From: an uncultured Gammaproteobacteria bacterium
Lineage (GTDB): Bacteria; Pseudomonadota; Gammaproteobacteria; Arenicellales; JAANXG01
Assembly (NCBI GenBank): GCA_947259395.1
Contig: CAMYMN010000014.1
Span: 57,494-121,493 of the forward strand
Direction of reading: 5' to 3'
Length of the DNA stretch: 64,000 nt
The stretch's first letter is position 1. Every line of letters begins with the position of its first letter. Made by a program: the position numbers and the translations under genes. Positions 1 to 8,142 of this stretch are shown here, piece by piece. Under the pieces are notes generated by a model. That model was not told where the DNA came from. It worked only from the letters and a program-made list of their open reading frames with translations, and did no database searches.

Positions 1-1
1 T

Positions 2-139
2 TTCGATTTTGGCACGCCGCCACGGGTACCAGAAGCGTTCAGGCCGAGCTGTCACATCTTCTACGGCATTCGCGTGATGGATGTTGTCGACGAGTTGCCC
101 AAATGGTCCGGTCACAAGAACAAATCAAAACTCCTTTGA
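2..139 (+). CDS. C-terminal fragment of a GFA-family (glutathione-dependent formaldehyde-activating-like) protein
   Basis: The reading frame is open from the window edge and stops at 137-139, giving about 45 residues. The tail contains FGTPPRVPEAFRPSCHIFYG followed by a VVDELPKW stretch. This resembles the C-terminal part of GFA/CENP-V zinc-fold proteins, where a 'FRPS.HI' segment precedes the final strand. The N-terminal zinc-binding cysteines lie outside the window, so neither metal binding nor activity can be judged. Assignment is by recollected family pattern only. Confidence 0.5.
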   Translation, partial: FDFGTPPRVPEAFRPSCHIFYGIRVMDVVDELPKWSGHKNKSKLL

Positions 140-1061
140 TCCGCAGCTCGAACAGTTTTTTTACCTACCCGACCTCCTCGCGGAGTGGCAATTCAGCAGT
201 CAGTTCAATAATTGACCCTTCTGTTGCGACTTGGTGAGGCGATCCAAGGAAACCTGCTCGGAAGCGTTCGCGAATGCCTGAGAACGGGGCTAAGAGTGGG
301 CTCGTTCCCAGCTCCAACGACGCTTCCTACGACCCACATGACAAATGTCAATAATATCGGCGCCGTTCCAACGGGATGCCGTGTTTTGTAGTCAGGCGCC
401 CGGACGCCTTCTTGCCTTATCTGAGAAGGGCGTACGCAGCACGTATTTCCAAACAAACAACCCGATCACGAACACCCAGCCCAAAACGGTATGCAGCATT
501 CGAATATAAAGTTTTTCTGGCACCGGTGTTGTCGCGCGCCCTGTTGCCGGAATATCCAAGCGAGGTTCGCGGTGGTCGGTTTCGGCGTGTCTTAGCTGCT
601 CTGGCCTCGCCGGCTGGTAGGAATTTGCCGGGATAGGCCTGAGCGGGGAAGGCTCGTCGTCGCTCGTGGGAATTTGGCGCTTTGGTAGCGTTTGCATGTG
701 CTGGCCCTGGGGGAACTAGAGATTGGTCGGGAAATCGCCGATTTCATAACCCTTGGGACGTCATGGGATTTTCCGCGGCAAAAATACCTAAAAATTACCA
801 ACATGTGGATTGACGATCGTCAATATTTGGCCGTTTGCGATGTCTTCGTGGTTCTATCCTCAACGAGACTAAACCCAATGCTGCGGTTGCGGCGCCCCAA
901 ATGGGGTCCGTGCCGGTGCGCCGCGTGGGCGCTTTTACAAGAACGACACCCCAAGAACTCGCACCGAAGCACATGCTACATGTGGCGCAATTGGAAATAT
1001 CCGCTGTAAGCAGTTAACCAACAGCACTCTTGACGTTGTCAGTTAGCCGCTTACTGTATAG
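140..1061. other. Gene-poor stretch, no convincing gene
   Basis: About 920 bases without an ORF I would defend. One minus-strand frame (392-697) has a single hydrophobic segment (VLGWVFVIGLFVWKYVL) but no recognised domain and no clear ribosome binding site. It could be a decayed membrane protein. Base composition becomes AT-richer towards 1020-1500, unlike the neighbouring genes, which fits an eroded or acquired region. Confidence 0.4.
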
Positions 1062-1316
1062 CTACATAAGTTGGTTCAGTATCGATTTGATCGCCTCATC
1101 AGCTCCGATGACTTCAACATTGTCATCTTCCCAACGCTGTAATTTTCGGATAGTTGGTTAACGTCCTCATCCCCGTCAAACGCTTTTTCTAATTCGTAAA
1201 AACGTAATCATCACTTGATAGTGTTCCGGCACCTCCCAGACCCCTATAATCGTGATTAACAACTCCCTTTGGTACGGGTCGCTGGTGACTACGGATATTG
1301 TTCTAGGTTTTTTCAT
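1062..1316 (-). pseudogene. Frameshifted remnant of a small (about 84 aa) protein
   Basis: From an ATG at 1316 the frame reads MKKPRTISVVTSDPYQREL and continues protein-like to about ITF. It then hits stops. A neighbouring frame continues FYELEKAFDGDEDVNQLSEN, and the original frame resumes as KLQRWEDDNVEVIGADEAIK up to a TAG at 1062-1064. Start and stop are in the same frame, so two compensating one-base indels would restore an 84-residue protein. I do not recognise the family. It is called a pseudogene because all three pieces look coding in order. Confidence 0.4.
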
Positions 1317-1391
1317 AGCCTGTAATGCGATCAAGAGTCTTCGGCCACATACGTCACCGATTTGGGTGAGTGTTTTGCATCGCTATAATTC

Positions 1392-1420
1392 TTGACTAAT
1401 TTAATAGGATAAACTAAATA
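1392..1420 (+). promoter_or_regulatory. Candidate sigma-70 promoter for the hemerythrin-CRP gene
   Basis: TTGACT at 1392-1397 is followed 17 bases later by TAAATA at 1415-1420 in AT-rich DNA, about 90 bases upstream of the ATG at 1509. The -35 matches the consensus in five of six positions; the -10 is weaker. Inferred from sequence only. Confidence 0.35.
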
Positions 1421-1508
1421 AATATACCAATTAATGTAGGGTTGTCAGCTAACTTTTTGCCGAACGAATTAGAAAGATGACTATCTCCTTCATCAGCAAG
1501 GGTTGAAC

Positions 1509-2594
1509 ATGACGGTTATCGAATGGAAATCTGAGTTCTTCGTTGGTATACCGAAGATGGACGCCGACCATCGCAACATGATCGAGCTGATCAACAGGCT
1601 TTATGGGCAATTGCAATCGGGCCAGCGCCAGACGACCATCATAGCTATCCTCGAAGAACTATATGCCAGCGCCGCCAAGCACTTCGCGCACGAAGAGGCG
1701 ATCATGCGCGAATGGGGTTGCGATGACTACGCCGGGCACGAGGCAGATCATCAACGATTTCTCCATAGAGTTACGACCTGGATGTCCGACTATCAAACCG
1801 AACGGCTGGATGACGGTATAGCCAAATGGCTTGCAAACTGGTTCTGCAATCATTTCCAGAGGCGTGATGCGCGGTTGCACCTTCCGAATAACACGTCCGT
1901 CGATTCGGTACGACCGCTTACTATAACGCTTCATCGAATTCCCATCTTTGCCTCGTTGACGGAAAAGGACCTAGAGGATCTAGCCAGCCATCTCGATGAG
2001 GTCAAATATCGAAAAGGCAGTGCGATCATCTCCGCGGATGACCCAGACACCAAATTCTTTGTTGTGGCGAAAGGTAAGGTCAAAGTGGTTGTATATAGCG
2101 CCGATGGCCGTGAGGTGATCTTGTCCTGGATGAAGGATGGTGATTTCTTCGGCGATATGGGTCTATTGGATGGCGAGCCTCGAAGCGCCAATGTCATTGC
2201 TCAGGGAGATGTTTCGTTGCTAACACTCGAGCGCGATGACTTCATCAGCTGGCTGGAGGGGCATCCATCGGCATTCATGATGTTCACGACTGAGCTGAGC
2301 CGCCGCCTGAAGGATGCCAATGAACGGATCAGATCTCTAGTTGTACTCGATGTGTACGGCCGCGTCGCTCACAGAATACTCGAATTAGCACGTGACGAAG
2401 GAAAGCGGGTGCGCGGAGGAATCCTGATTGCTGAGCGCCCCACGCAAGCTGAACTCGCTGGTTTTGTTGGTGCGTCGAGAGAATCGGTCGCCCGAGCCAT
2501 GAGTGAGCTTCAGCGGCGAGGCTACATCCGCAAACGAGGCCGCGGTTTCTTACTGTCAGGTGGAAAAGGACTCGAAGCGGAAGTGATGGGCTGA
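1509..2594 (+). CDS. Hemerythrin domain fused to a CRP/FNR-family transcription regulator
   Basis: 361 residues. Residues 1-125 form a bacteriohemerythrin domain with a full set of apparent di-iron ligands: His21, His58/Glu62 (HFAHE), His77/His81 (HEADH) and His115/Asp120 (HFQRRD). Residues about 140-250 are a cyclic-nucleotide-binding-type beta roll (GREVILSWMKDGDFFGDMGL, then EPRSANV). Residues about 270-350 are a CRP winged helix-turn-helix (TQAELAGFVGASRESVARAM). ATG at 1509 is preferred to TTG at 1503 because AAGGG at 1498-1502 sits six bases before the ATG. The likely role is an O2- or redox-responsive DNA-binding regulator, with the di-iron centre replacing the FNR cluster as sensor; this is inference. 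The gene stands alone, so its targets are unknown. Confidence 0.85.
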   Translation: MTVIEWKSEFFVGIPKMDADHRNMIELINRLYGQLQSGQRQTTIIAILEELYASAAKHFAHEEAIMREWGCDDYAGHEADHQRFLHRVTTWMSDYQTERLDDGIAKWLANWFCNHFQRRDARLHLPNNTSVDSVRPLTITLHRIPIFASLTEKDLEDLASHLDEVKYRKGSAIISADDPDTKFFVVAKGKVKVVVYSADGREVILSWMKDGDFFGDMGLLDGEPRSANVIAQGDVSLLTLERDDFISWLEGHPSAFMMFTTELSRRLKDANERIRSLVVLDVYGRVAHRILELARDEGKRVRGGILIAERPTQAELAGFVGASRESVARAMSELQRRGYIRKRGRGFLLSGGKGLEAEVMG

Positions 2595-2986
2595 GCCGGG
2601 TGTTGCTTAGATAATTTTCACCAACCCTTACGACACAGCGTGCGGGTGATGTTACACCAAACGTAGGAGTCCTTGTGGCAGTTCAGCGATATCTGGGATT
2701 ACACATTTGAGTAGTTAAACGGGGGGAAGACTAGTGAGTTAGCGAATCATAAGTCCCGCAAAAGTCCCGCAGAGGAATCATAGAGAAGAATCGCTGGACC
2801 ACTTCACCTATAGATAATAATAGAAAAATTGGCCTCCCTGTTTCTAATACTTTTACGAGGTTACCGCCCGTAACCCATGGTATTCGTTGTTTCGTGGTTG
2901 AAAATATTAGAAAGGTAAATCGTCGCGTCGGCTGCTTCTGTTCTGTACGTGATGATCGGCGACACCGGAGCTGATGATTCAGACCC

Positions 2987-3106
2987 TCAGTTGACGATCT
3001 TCCAGGATCCGTCGGGCTGCCGACAAGCAGTACCGTACGCGCTCTGCTGCTGCCCGCCAACGATAACTGTCGTCGTGTACTCGCGGCAAGGCGCTCCGGC
3101 GGGCGA
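2987..3106 (-). pseudogene. Truncated C-terminus of a 17-kDa surface-antigen-like lipoprotein
   Basis: The minus strand encodes APCREYTTTV...GGQQQSAYG followed by TACRQPDGSWKIVN and a stop. This matches the conserved C-terminus of the rickettsial 17-kDa surface antigen-like family (CREYTQTV...YGTACRQPDGSW). The frame upstream of about 3106 loses similarity and the N-terminal lipobox half is absent. I looked on the far side of the adjacent group II intron (5030-5100) and found no continuation, so the gene is truncated rather than simply interrupted. Confidence 0.6.
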
Positions 3107-3537
3107 CCCGTAGGAAACGAAGCAGATGAAGCTGACTGACAAAGCCATCTTTTGGATGGTAAGCAAGTCACCGGGCCGTAACGCGAGTGAACCCATAGGT
3201 GGCCCCGATACATTCCAGTTTCGAAGGCCGAGCCCCCTGGTTCAGGGCGAAGGCAGCAGGGTATGTCGCAGACTGACTGATGAGACATATTCCTTCGGCG
3301 GGGTGGTAGGGACAGCACGGTGACAAGGGCATGCTAAGCAACTGGAGAAGCCGTCCTCGTCCCATCGAGAAATCGATGGAGCAAGGTACATCTTATAACC
3401 GGTATAAGCCGGGAAGTGGATGGAAGACGAGACGGTGGCGGCTAGGCTTGTATTAGCGATGAAGCGGGGTAACGCCCGCCGAGCGAAGGGGCCTTGCTGT
3501 ACAGAGTATCTTCGACAACATGTGAGGCAGAGGTGAG

Positions 3538-4839
3538 ATGATAAAGGCACCGGCTAGTCTGCAGGATCTGAGGCGAAGACTATACGTCAAGGCGAAGGCT
3601 GAACTGTCTTGGCGCTTTTGGGGATTGTATGTGCATGTGTGCAAACGCGAGACGCTGTGGGAAGCATATCGATTGGCCAAGGAGAATAACGGGGCGCCGG
3701 GTATTGACGGTGTCACGTTTGAGGCGATAGAGGCAGTGGGCGTCGAGCAATTTCTCAAACAACTTCGTGAGGAGTTGGTGCACTATACGTATCGTCCCTT
3801 ACGGCTGCGGAAAGCAGATATCCCGAAGGAGGGTGGCGTTCGTACTCTTTCGATTCCTGCGATCCGTGACCGGGTGGTCCAGGGGGCTTTGAAGCTCATT
3901 CTGGAACCGATCTTTGAGGCGGACTTCCAACCGGGGTCGTTTGGTTACCGGCCGAAGAAGTCAGCGCATGACGCCATTCGACGGGTATCGGGAGCGATAC
4001 TTGAGGGCAAGACCTACGTAATCGATCTGGATCTGCGATCTTATTTCGACACAGTGCGACATTCCATCGTACTCGACAAGGTTGCGGGTCGGGTTGATGA
4101 CGATCGGGTTATGCATTTGCTCAAATTGGTTCTGAAAGCGTCGGGTAAACGAGGTGTTCCTCAGGGGGGTGTGATTTCGCCGTTGCTCAGTAATATTTAT
4201 CTCAATGAGATAGATAAGATGTTGGAGCGGGCCAAAGAAGTCACACGCTACAAGCGGCGGGCGGGGATTGAATATGCCCGGTTCGCTGACGATCTTGTAG
4301 TCCTGGTGGATGGGCACCGGCGTAAGCGCTGGCTGCGAGGAGCGGTGGAGAAACGGTTACGGGAGGAATTTGCCAAGCTATGTGTTGAAGTGAATGAAGA
4401 TAAGAGCCGAGCGGTGGACTTAACGCAAAGGGGAAGTTTCGGATTTCTTGGTTTTGAGTTTCGCCGGGTCCGGACTCGATCTGGTCGTTGGATGCCGTTG
4501 CGTATGCCTCAGGGCAAGAAGCGCGCGGCCTTATTGCGAAAGCTCAAGGTTGTTTTCCGGCGCTTTCGATCCCAACCGCTGAAGGGATTAATCGATGAGA
4601 TTAATCCGATTTTGCGTGGTTGGGTGAATTACTTTGCTTACGGGCACTCGAGTCGGTGCTTTTCGTTTATTCGCAACCATGTCGAGAAAAAGATTCGGCG
4701 CCACCTGGCTAAAGCCCGGATGCGTCAAGGCTTCGGTTGGAAGCGGTGGAGTCGGCGGTGGCTTTATGACGAACTTGGTCTGTTCGATGATTATCGAGTT
4801 CGTTATTTGAACAATTCGTCGACAGCGGCTCTAACTTGA
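3538..4839 (+). CDS. ltrA: Group II intron reverse transcriptase/maturase
   Basis: 433 residues. Reverse-transcriptase blocks occur in order: APGIDGVTFEAI (about 53-64), GGVRTLSIPAIRDRVVQGAL (99-118), the DLDLRSYFDTVRH motif with catalytic Asp (163-175), and QGGVISPLLSNIYLNE (209-224). The polymerase motif is FADD at 249-252, where most maturases have YADD. The maturase (X) domain contains INPILRGWVNYFAYGHSS. No HNH endonuclease follows, so mobility would rely on endonuclease-independent insertion. Length is normal and no frameshift is seen, so it is probably functional. ATG 3538 follows AGGTGAG. The protein would splice and mobilise its own intron. Confidence 0.93.
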   Translation: MIKAPASLQDLRRRLYVKAKAELSWRFWGLYVHVCKRETLWEAYRLAKENNGAPGIDGVTFEAIEAVGVEQFLKQLREELVHYTYRPLRLRKADIPKEGGVRTLSIPAIRDRVVQGALKLILEPIFEADFQPGSFGYRPKKSAHDAIRRVSGAILEGKTYVIDLDLRSYFDTVRHSIVLDKVAGRVDDDRVMHLLKLVLKASGKRGVPQGGVISPLLSNIYLNEIDKMLERAKEVTRYKRRAGIEYARFADDLVVLVDGHRRKRWLRGAVEKRLREEFAKLCVEVNEDKSRAVDLTQRGSFGFLGFEFRRVRTRSGRWMPLRMPQGKKRAALLRKLKVVFRRFRSQPLKGLIDEINPILRGWVNYFAYGHSSRCFSFIRNHVEKKIRRHLAKARMRQGFGWKRWSRRWLYDELGLFDDYRVRYLNNSSTAALT

Positions 4840-4872
4840 TAAGTCTCATAACCCTTTTCGCGAACTGTGCAG

Positions 4873-4907
4873 GAGCGCGTAGTGCCGGAAATCGGCACGC
4901 TGCGTGC
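4873..4907 (+). ncRNA. Group II intron domain V hairpin
   Basis: The 35-base element starts GAGC (catalytic AGC triad) and forms GTGCCG-GAAA-CGGCAC with a GNRA-type tetraloop, plus a lower stem of GCGCGTA with TGCGTGC and a small bulge. It lies 34 bases after the maturase stop, where domain V is expected. This is the catalytic core of the intron ribozyme. Confidence 0.7.
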
Positions 4908-5039
4908 GATGTGGCGGGCGCTGGAAACGGGGCCACGGATAACTCTACCCGGGCACGAAGGAGGAAACTCCGGATACAGACAAGAGCTATCCTAGAGGGT
5001 TACCGCGCCAGTGCTCGACCCTACCTACCCCGCTCCGTT

Positions 5040-5478
5040 ATTTGATGGTTCACGGATTCAAGAGCTGATGTGCTATACGATCGTTTAACGGCTAACAAAT
5101 TGTTAATCGATCCGCCTTACCAAAGAATCGTCCAAGACTGCGCTCTTTAGCCAGCCACAATCCTTCGCCGCTCGGGTTATCGATAGGCAAGTATTTTTGC
5201 ATCGAAGCAGGTCTTATTTGTTTAGTTAGATTGTCTAACATCAGCGGTTCGCCTATTCAGTGGATCGTGACAAATAGGGTATGAGTCGAGATAAGGATAA
5301 ATTGTGGTGTTATAACTAACTCAAGTTGTGTAATTAGCCACGCTGGAGAGTAAACGGCGATAAGTCGGTGCGTGGTGCTGTACCGGGATTGGGTACGCGT
5401 ATACTGATATCAACTACAGTAGGATAATGAAATAATAAAGTATGTATGTGAAGTTCAATAACCGGCGCTGACATTTTT
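5040..5478. other. AT-rich intergenic region with a short palindrome
   Basis: About 440 bases with no supportable gene. A perfect inverted repeat GTTAGA-TTG-TCTAAC lies at 5225-5239 and could be an operator. No convincing promoter pair could be placed. The region precedes the NupC-type transporter gene, which begins with a TTG codon and a weak ribosome binding site. Confidence 0.35.
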
Positions 5479-6726
5479 TTGATCGATAACTTACAAAGTG
5501 CTTTTGGTTTACTGTCACTCATGATGTTGGCTTGGCTCTTCAGCGAGCGGCGACAGGTGAAATTATTGAAAGTGGCGATTGCCGGTATTGGGATTCAGCT
5601 GATTATGGCGGTGTTGCTACTGAAGCTTCCATTCATTCAAAAATTATTCGGTGCGTTGAATGATGGGGTAGTGGCGTTACAGAACGCCAGCGAAGCCGGT
5701 TCCTCGTTCGTGTTCGGATATTTAGGCGGTGGACCATTACCGTTTGAGGAGACTAAACTCGGCGCAAGCTTCGTGCTGGCATTCCGCGCGCTCCCGTTAG
5801 TTATTGTCATCAGCGCATTGAGCGCGCTTTTGACTTATTGGCGGATACTGCCGGTGATCGTCAACGCCTTGTCCACGATTCTGCAAAGATCGCTGGGTAT
5901 CGGTGGCGCTGTCGGACTGGGGACCGCCGCCAATGTGTTTGTCGGCATGGTGGAAGCGCCATTGTTTGTGCGTCCCTATCTAAAAAAACTTTCGCGCAGC
6001 GAATTATTTATGTTGATGTGCGCGGGTATGGCGACCATTGCCGGGACCGTGTTGATACTGTATGCGACGTTTCTGCGTGGGGTGATCCCCGACGCCGTCG
6101 CCCATCTGCTGATTGCATCGCTGATCAGCGCACCGGCGGCGATCACCATCGCCAAGCTCATGGTTCCCGATGACGGCGCGGCGACCGAAGCTTCGCTGGA
6201 CGTGGCGTCCGACGCCAAGAGCAGTATGGATGCGATAACCCGGGGCACCCAAAGCGGGTTGATGCTGTTTTTGAATATCATCGCCATGCTGATTGTCTTT
6301 GTTGCACTAGTGCATCTCGTGAATGCGTTGCTGAGTTTGCTGCCGAATATTGGTGATGCGCCAATTACCCTGGAACGTATTCTTGGGTACCTCATGGCGC
6401 CGATCACCTGGTTGATGGGTATTCCCTGGCAAGAGGCCGCGATCACCGGTTCGCTGATGGGCACCAAGACCGTGCTCAATGAGTTCCTGGCTTATCTGCG
6501 GCTGGCGGATTTACCCGCCGAGGCCTTGAGTGAACGCAGCCGGCTGATCATCAGCTACGCATTGTGCGGATTCGCTAACTTCGGCAGTCTCGGCATCATG
6601 ATCGGCGGTTTGACCACTATGGTCCCGGAGCGCCGGGATGAAATCGTGGCGCTGGGATTGAAGAGCATCGTCGCGGGGACCTTGGCTACCTGTTGTACCG
6701 GCGCTGTAGTAGGTATTCTTTTATAA
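5479..6726 (+). CDS. Concentrative nucleoside transporter, NupC/CNT family
   Basis: 415 residues, normal for bacterial CNT proteins. An N-terminal helical region is followed by the CNT core: SFVFGYLGGG, then FRALPLVIVISALSALLTYW, then a GLGTAANVFVGMVEAPLFVRPYL stretch carrying the conserved E-A-P substrate motif. The C-terminal half contains AAITGSLMGTKTVLNEFLAY and ALCGFANFGSLGIMIGGL, also typical. It imports nucleosides across the inner membrane with Na+ or H+. The first usable start is TTG at 5479; an ATG start is absent, and the T-rich run before it leaves the exact N-terminus uncertain. Substrate (purine or pyrimidine) cannot be read from the sequence. Confidence 0.88.
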   Translation: MIDNLQSAFGLLSLMMLAWLFSERRQVKLLKVAIAGIGIQLIMAVLLLKLPFIQKLFGALNDGVVALQNASEAGSSFVFGYLGGGPLPFEETKLGASFVLAFRALPLVIVISALSALLTYWRILPVIVNALSTILQRSLGIGGAVGLGTAANVFVGMVEAPLFVRPYLKKLSRSELFMLMCAGMATIAGTVLILYATFLRGVIPDAVAHLLIASLISAPAAITIAKLMVPDDGAATEASLDVASDAKSSMDAITRGTQSGLMLFLNIIAMLIVFVALVHLVNALLSLLPNIGDAPITLERILGYLMAPITWLMGIPWQEAAITGSLMGTKTVLNEFLAYLRLADLPAEALSERSRLIISYALCGFANFGSLGIMIGGLTTMVPERRDEIVALGLKSIVAGTLATCCTGAVVGILL

Positions 6727-6738
6727 GAACTTAAATTT

Positions 6739-7095
6739 CTATTTCGGTCGCGCCACCATCCGTCCGAGCGGGCGGCCCCCAAGCAGGTGCATGTGCAGAT
6801 GAAACACGATCTGTCCACCATCCCGGTTGCAGTTAACGATGAGCCGGAAACCGTCTTCGGCAATGCCTTCCTGCTTGGCTAACGCAGCGGCAACCACAAA
6901 TAGATGACCTAAATCCGCCTCGTCTTGCTCGCCGACGTCGTTGACGGTGGGGATGGGTTTGTTGGGAACGATCAATATATGCGTCGGCGCCTGGGGACTG
7001 ATATCGCGGAACGCGGTGGCGCGATCGTCCTGATATACAATGTCGGCCGGTATCTCACGGCGAATAATCTTGGCGAAAATAGTTTCTTCTGTCAT
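6739..7095 (-). CDS. hinT: HIT-family nucleotide phosphoramidase (HinT-like)
   Basis: 118 residues. It has the N-terminal [20 protein letters not shown] typical of Hint proteins and the catalytic histidine triad [13 protein letters not shown] near the C-terminus. Hint proteins hydrolyse adenosine 5'-phosphoramidates and related acyl-adenylates in the cytoplasm. AGGATAACG precedes the ATG. It is transcribed towards the nucleoside transporter gene, the two ends lying 12 bases apart, and is divergent from the secreted-protein gene at 7147. Confidence 0.92.
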   Translation of the reverse strand: MTEETIFAKIIRREIPADIVYQDDRATAFRDISPQAPTHILIVPNKPIPTVNDVGEQDEADLGHLFVVAAALAKQEGIAEDGFRLIVNCNRDGGQIVFHLHMHLLGGRPLGRMVARPK

Positions 7096-7146
7096 CGTTA
7101 TCCTGCGTTTTGTCGCTTTTCAGTGGTTTTGCAGCCGACTCACGGC

Positions 7147-8142
7147 ATGTGCACGAAGCGTAACAAAGCTTTGCGATTAGGGCGAGCGCGCGCGGGCGTG
7201 TGCCTAGCGATGGGCGCCTTGTTGTGGTGGGTGTGTCATGTGTCCGAGGCGATCAGTGCACCGCCCGAGCGCACCTATGCGTACAGTTGGAGCCCGGTCA
7301 ACAAGTCGCTGGACAATATCGTACCCTACCTGCGCTGGAATGGCGTCATGCGCCGCCAATTTGCCGATGACATCAACCAGGCACTGTTTGCTCCGCTGCG
7401 CGAGGCGTTCCCGCGCGTAAAAATGGCCAATTACGGTGGCTATTATCAAGATTCGTCGTTGCATCTGCTGGACCTCAACGGACACGATGCCCATAAGTAT
7501 TTCAGCGGCCGGCATGTGGGCACCCACCAGTCTCGGGAGTTGTATGGTTGGCTCGGCAATATCGCACAGTCCAAACTAGACGGTGTCGCGCCCTACCACA
7601 AATCGCCGTTCAATGCGTTCCGCTATGCGGTCAACAAGATGCGCGCCATGAAGCTGTCGTCACCGGTGCCGATTTATCCGTGGATTTCGCACAAGGAATT
7701 CAACGAGAGTCTGCTCAGTGATTCGGATCTATATCAAGAGCTGATCTTTCACATCGGTCTGAGCGGAATCGAAGAATTCCTATACTGGAACCCGCGCAGC
7801 GTGACGCCGCCGGCCAGTGAGGCCAGCGACCGGCTGGTGAGTGACACGCTGCGGGAATTCGACGAACTGATCGGAGTTGGTAACCGGCATTCGATGGTGA
7901 ATAAACTTGCCGATTGGTCGCAGGAGTACGTCCTCACGGGCATGCGCGCTAATCAGAGGACGGTGTGGCGGTTGACGCCGAGACCGGACGGTCCAGCGTC
8001 GTTGGACGCGATGCTGGTGAACGCGAATCCGGCCACATTTAGCATCGGCGGAAAAGCGATCACGCTGCCAAAGGCCAAGGTGGTGCGACGCGAGAGTGTG
8101 TCCGCACAGGGGTTTTGGCTGGTGAGTAACGAAAACGATTAA
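7147..8142 (+). CDS. Secreted glycosidase-like protein (hyaluronidase-like barrel suspected)
   Basis: 331 residues, beginning with a basic stretch and a hydrophobic segment (AGVCLAMGALLWWVCHVSEA) that ends in ISAPPE, a likely signal peptide. Segments FPRVKMANYGGYY, PVPIYPWISHKEFN and HIGLSGIEEFLYWNP look like strand ends of a TIM barrel. They recall GH56 hyaluronidases in order (W/NYG-YY, PYYWY, LGADGFIIWG), but no catalytic DxE could be fixed, so the family is unproven. The gene converges with and overlaps by four bases a heparinase II/III-type lyase, supporting a role in uronate-containing polysaccharide breakdown. ATG 7147 was chosen because it gives the signal peptide; the frame is open further upstream through the hinT promoter region. 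Confidence 0.5.
   Translation: MCTKRNKALRLGRARAGVCLAMGALLWWVCHVSEAISAPPERTYAYSWSPVNKSLDNIVPYLRWNGVMRRQFADDINQALFAPLREAFPRVKMANYGGYYQDSSLHLLDLNGHDAHKYFSGRHVGTHQSRELYGWLGNIAQSKLDGVAPYHKSPFNAFRYAVNKMRAMKLSSPVPIYPWISHKEFNESLLSDSDLYQELIFHIGLSGIEEFLYWNPRSVTPPASEASDRLVSDTLREFDELIGVGNRHSMVNKLADWSQEYVLTGMRANQRTVWRLTPRPDGPASLDAMLVNANPATFSIGGKAITLPKAKVVRRESVSAQGFWLVSNEND

Larger units (their letters stand above)
3130..5030 (+). mobile_element. Group II intron (approximate limits)
   Basis: A maturase ORF (3538-4839) lies between about 400 bases of structured non-coding DNA upstream (probable domains I-III) and a domain V-like hairpin at 4873-4907. A structured tail (probable domain VI) ends near 'TCGACCCTACC' around 5020-5030. 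The 5' end is uncertain: no GTGYG start could be fixed between about 2990 and 3200. The arrangement of ORF in domain IV followed by V and VI is typical of bacterial retroelement introns. Exons cannot be joined from what is visible because the flanking 17-kDa gene is truncated. Confidence 0.75.

Noticed and set aside
692..1017. Two overlapping plus-strand frames of 60-105 codons
   Set aside because: No domain, poor starts, low-complexity residues; more like chance than genes.
5225..5239. GTTAGA-TTG-TCTAAC as an attI or integron core site
   Set aside because: It is a short perfect palindrome without the longer arms of an attC or the layout of an attI; kept only as a possible operator.
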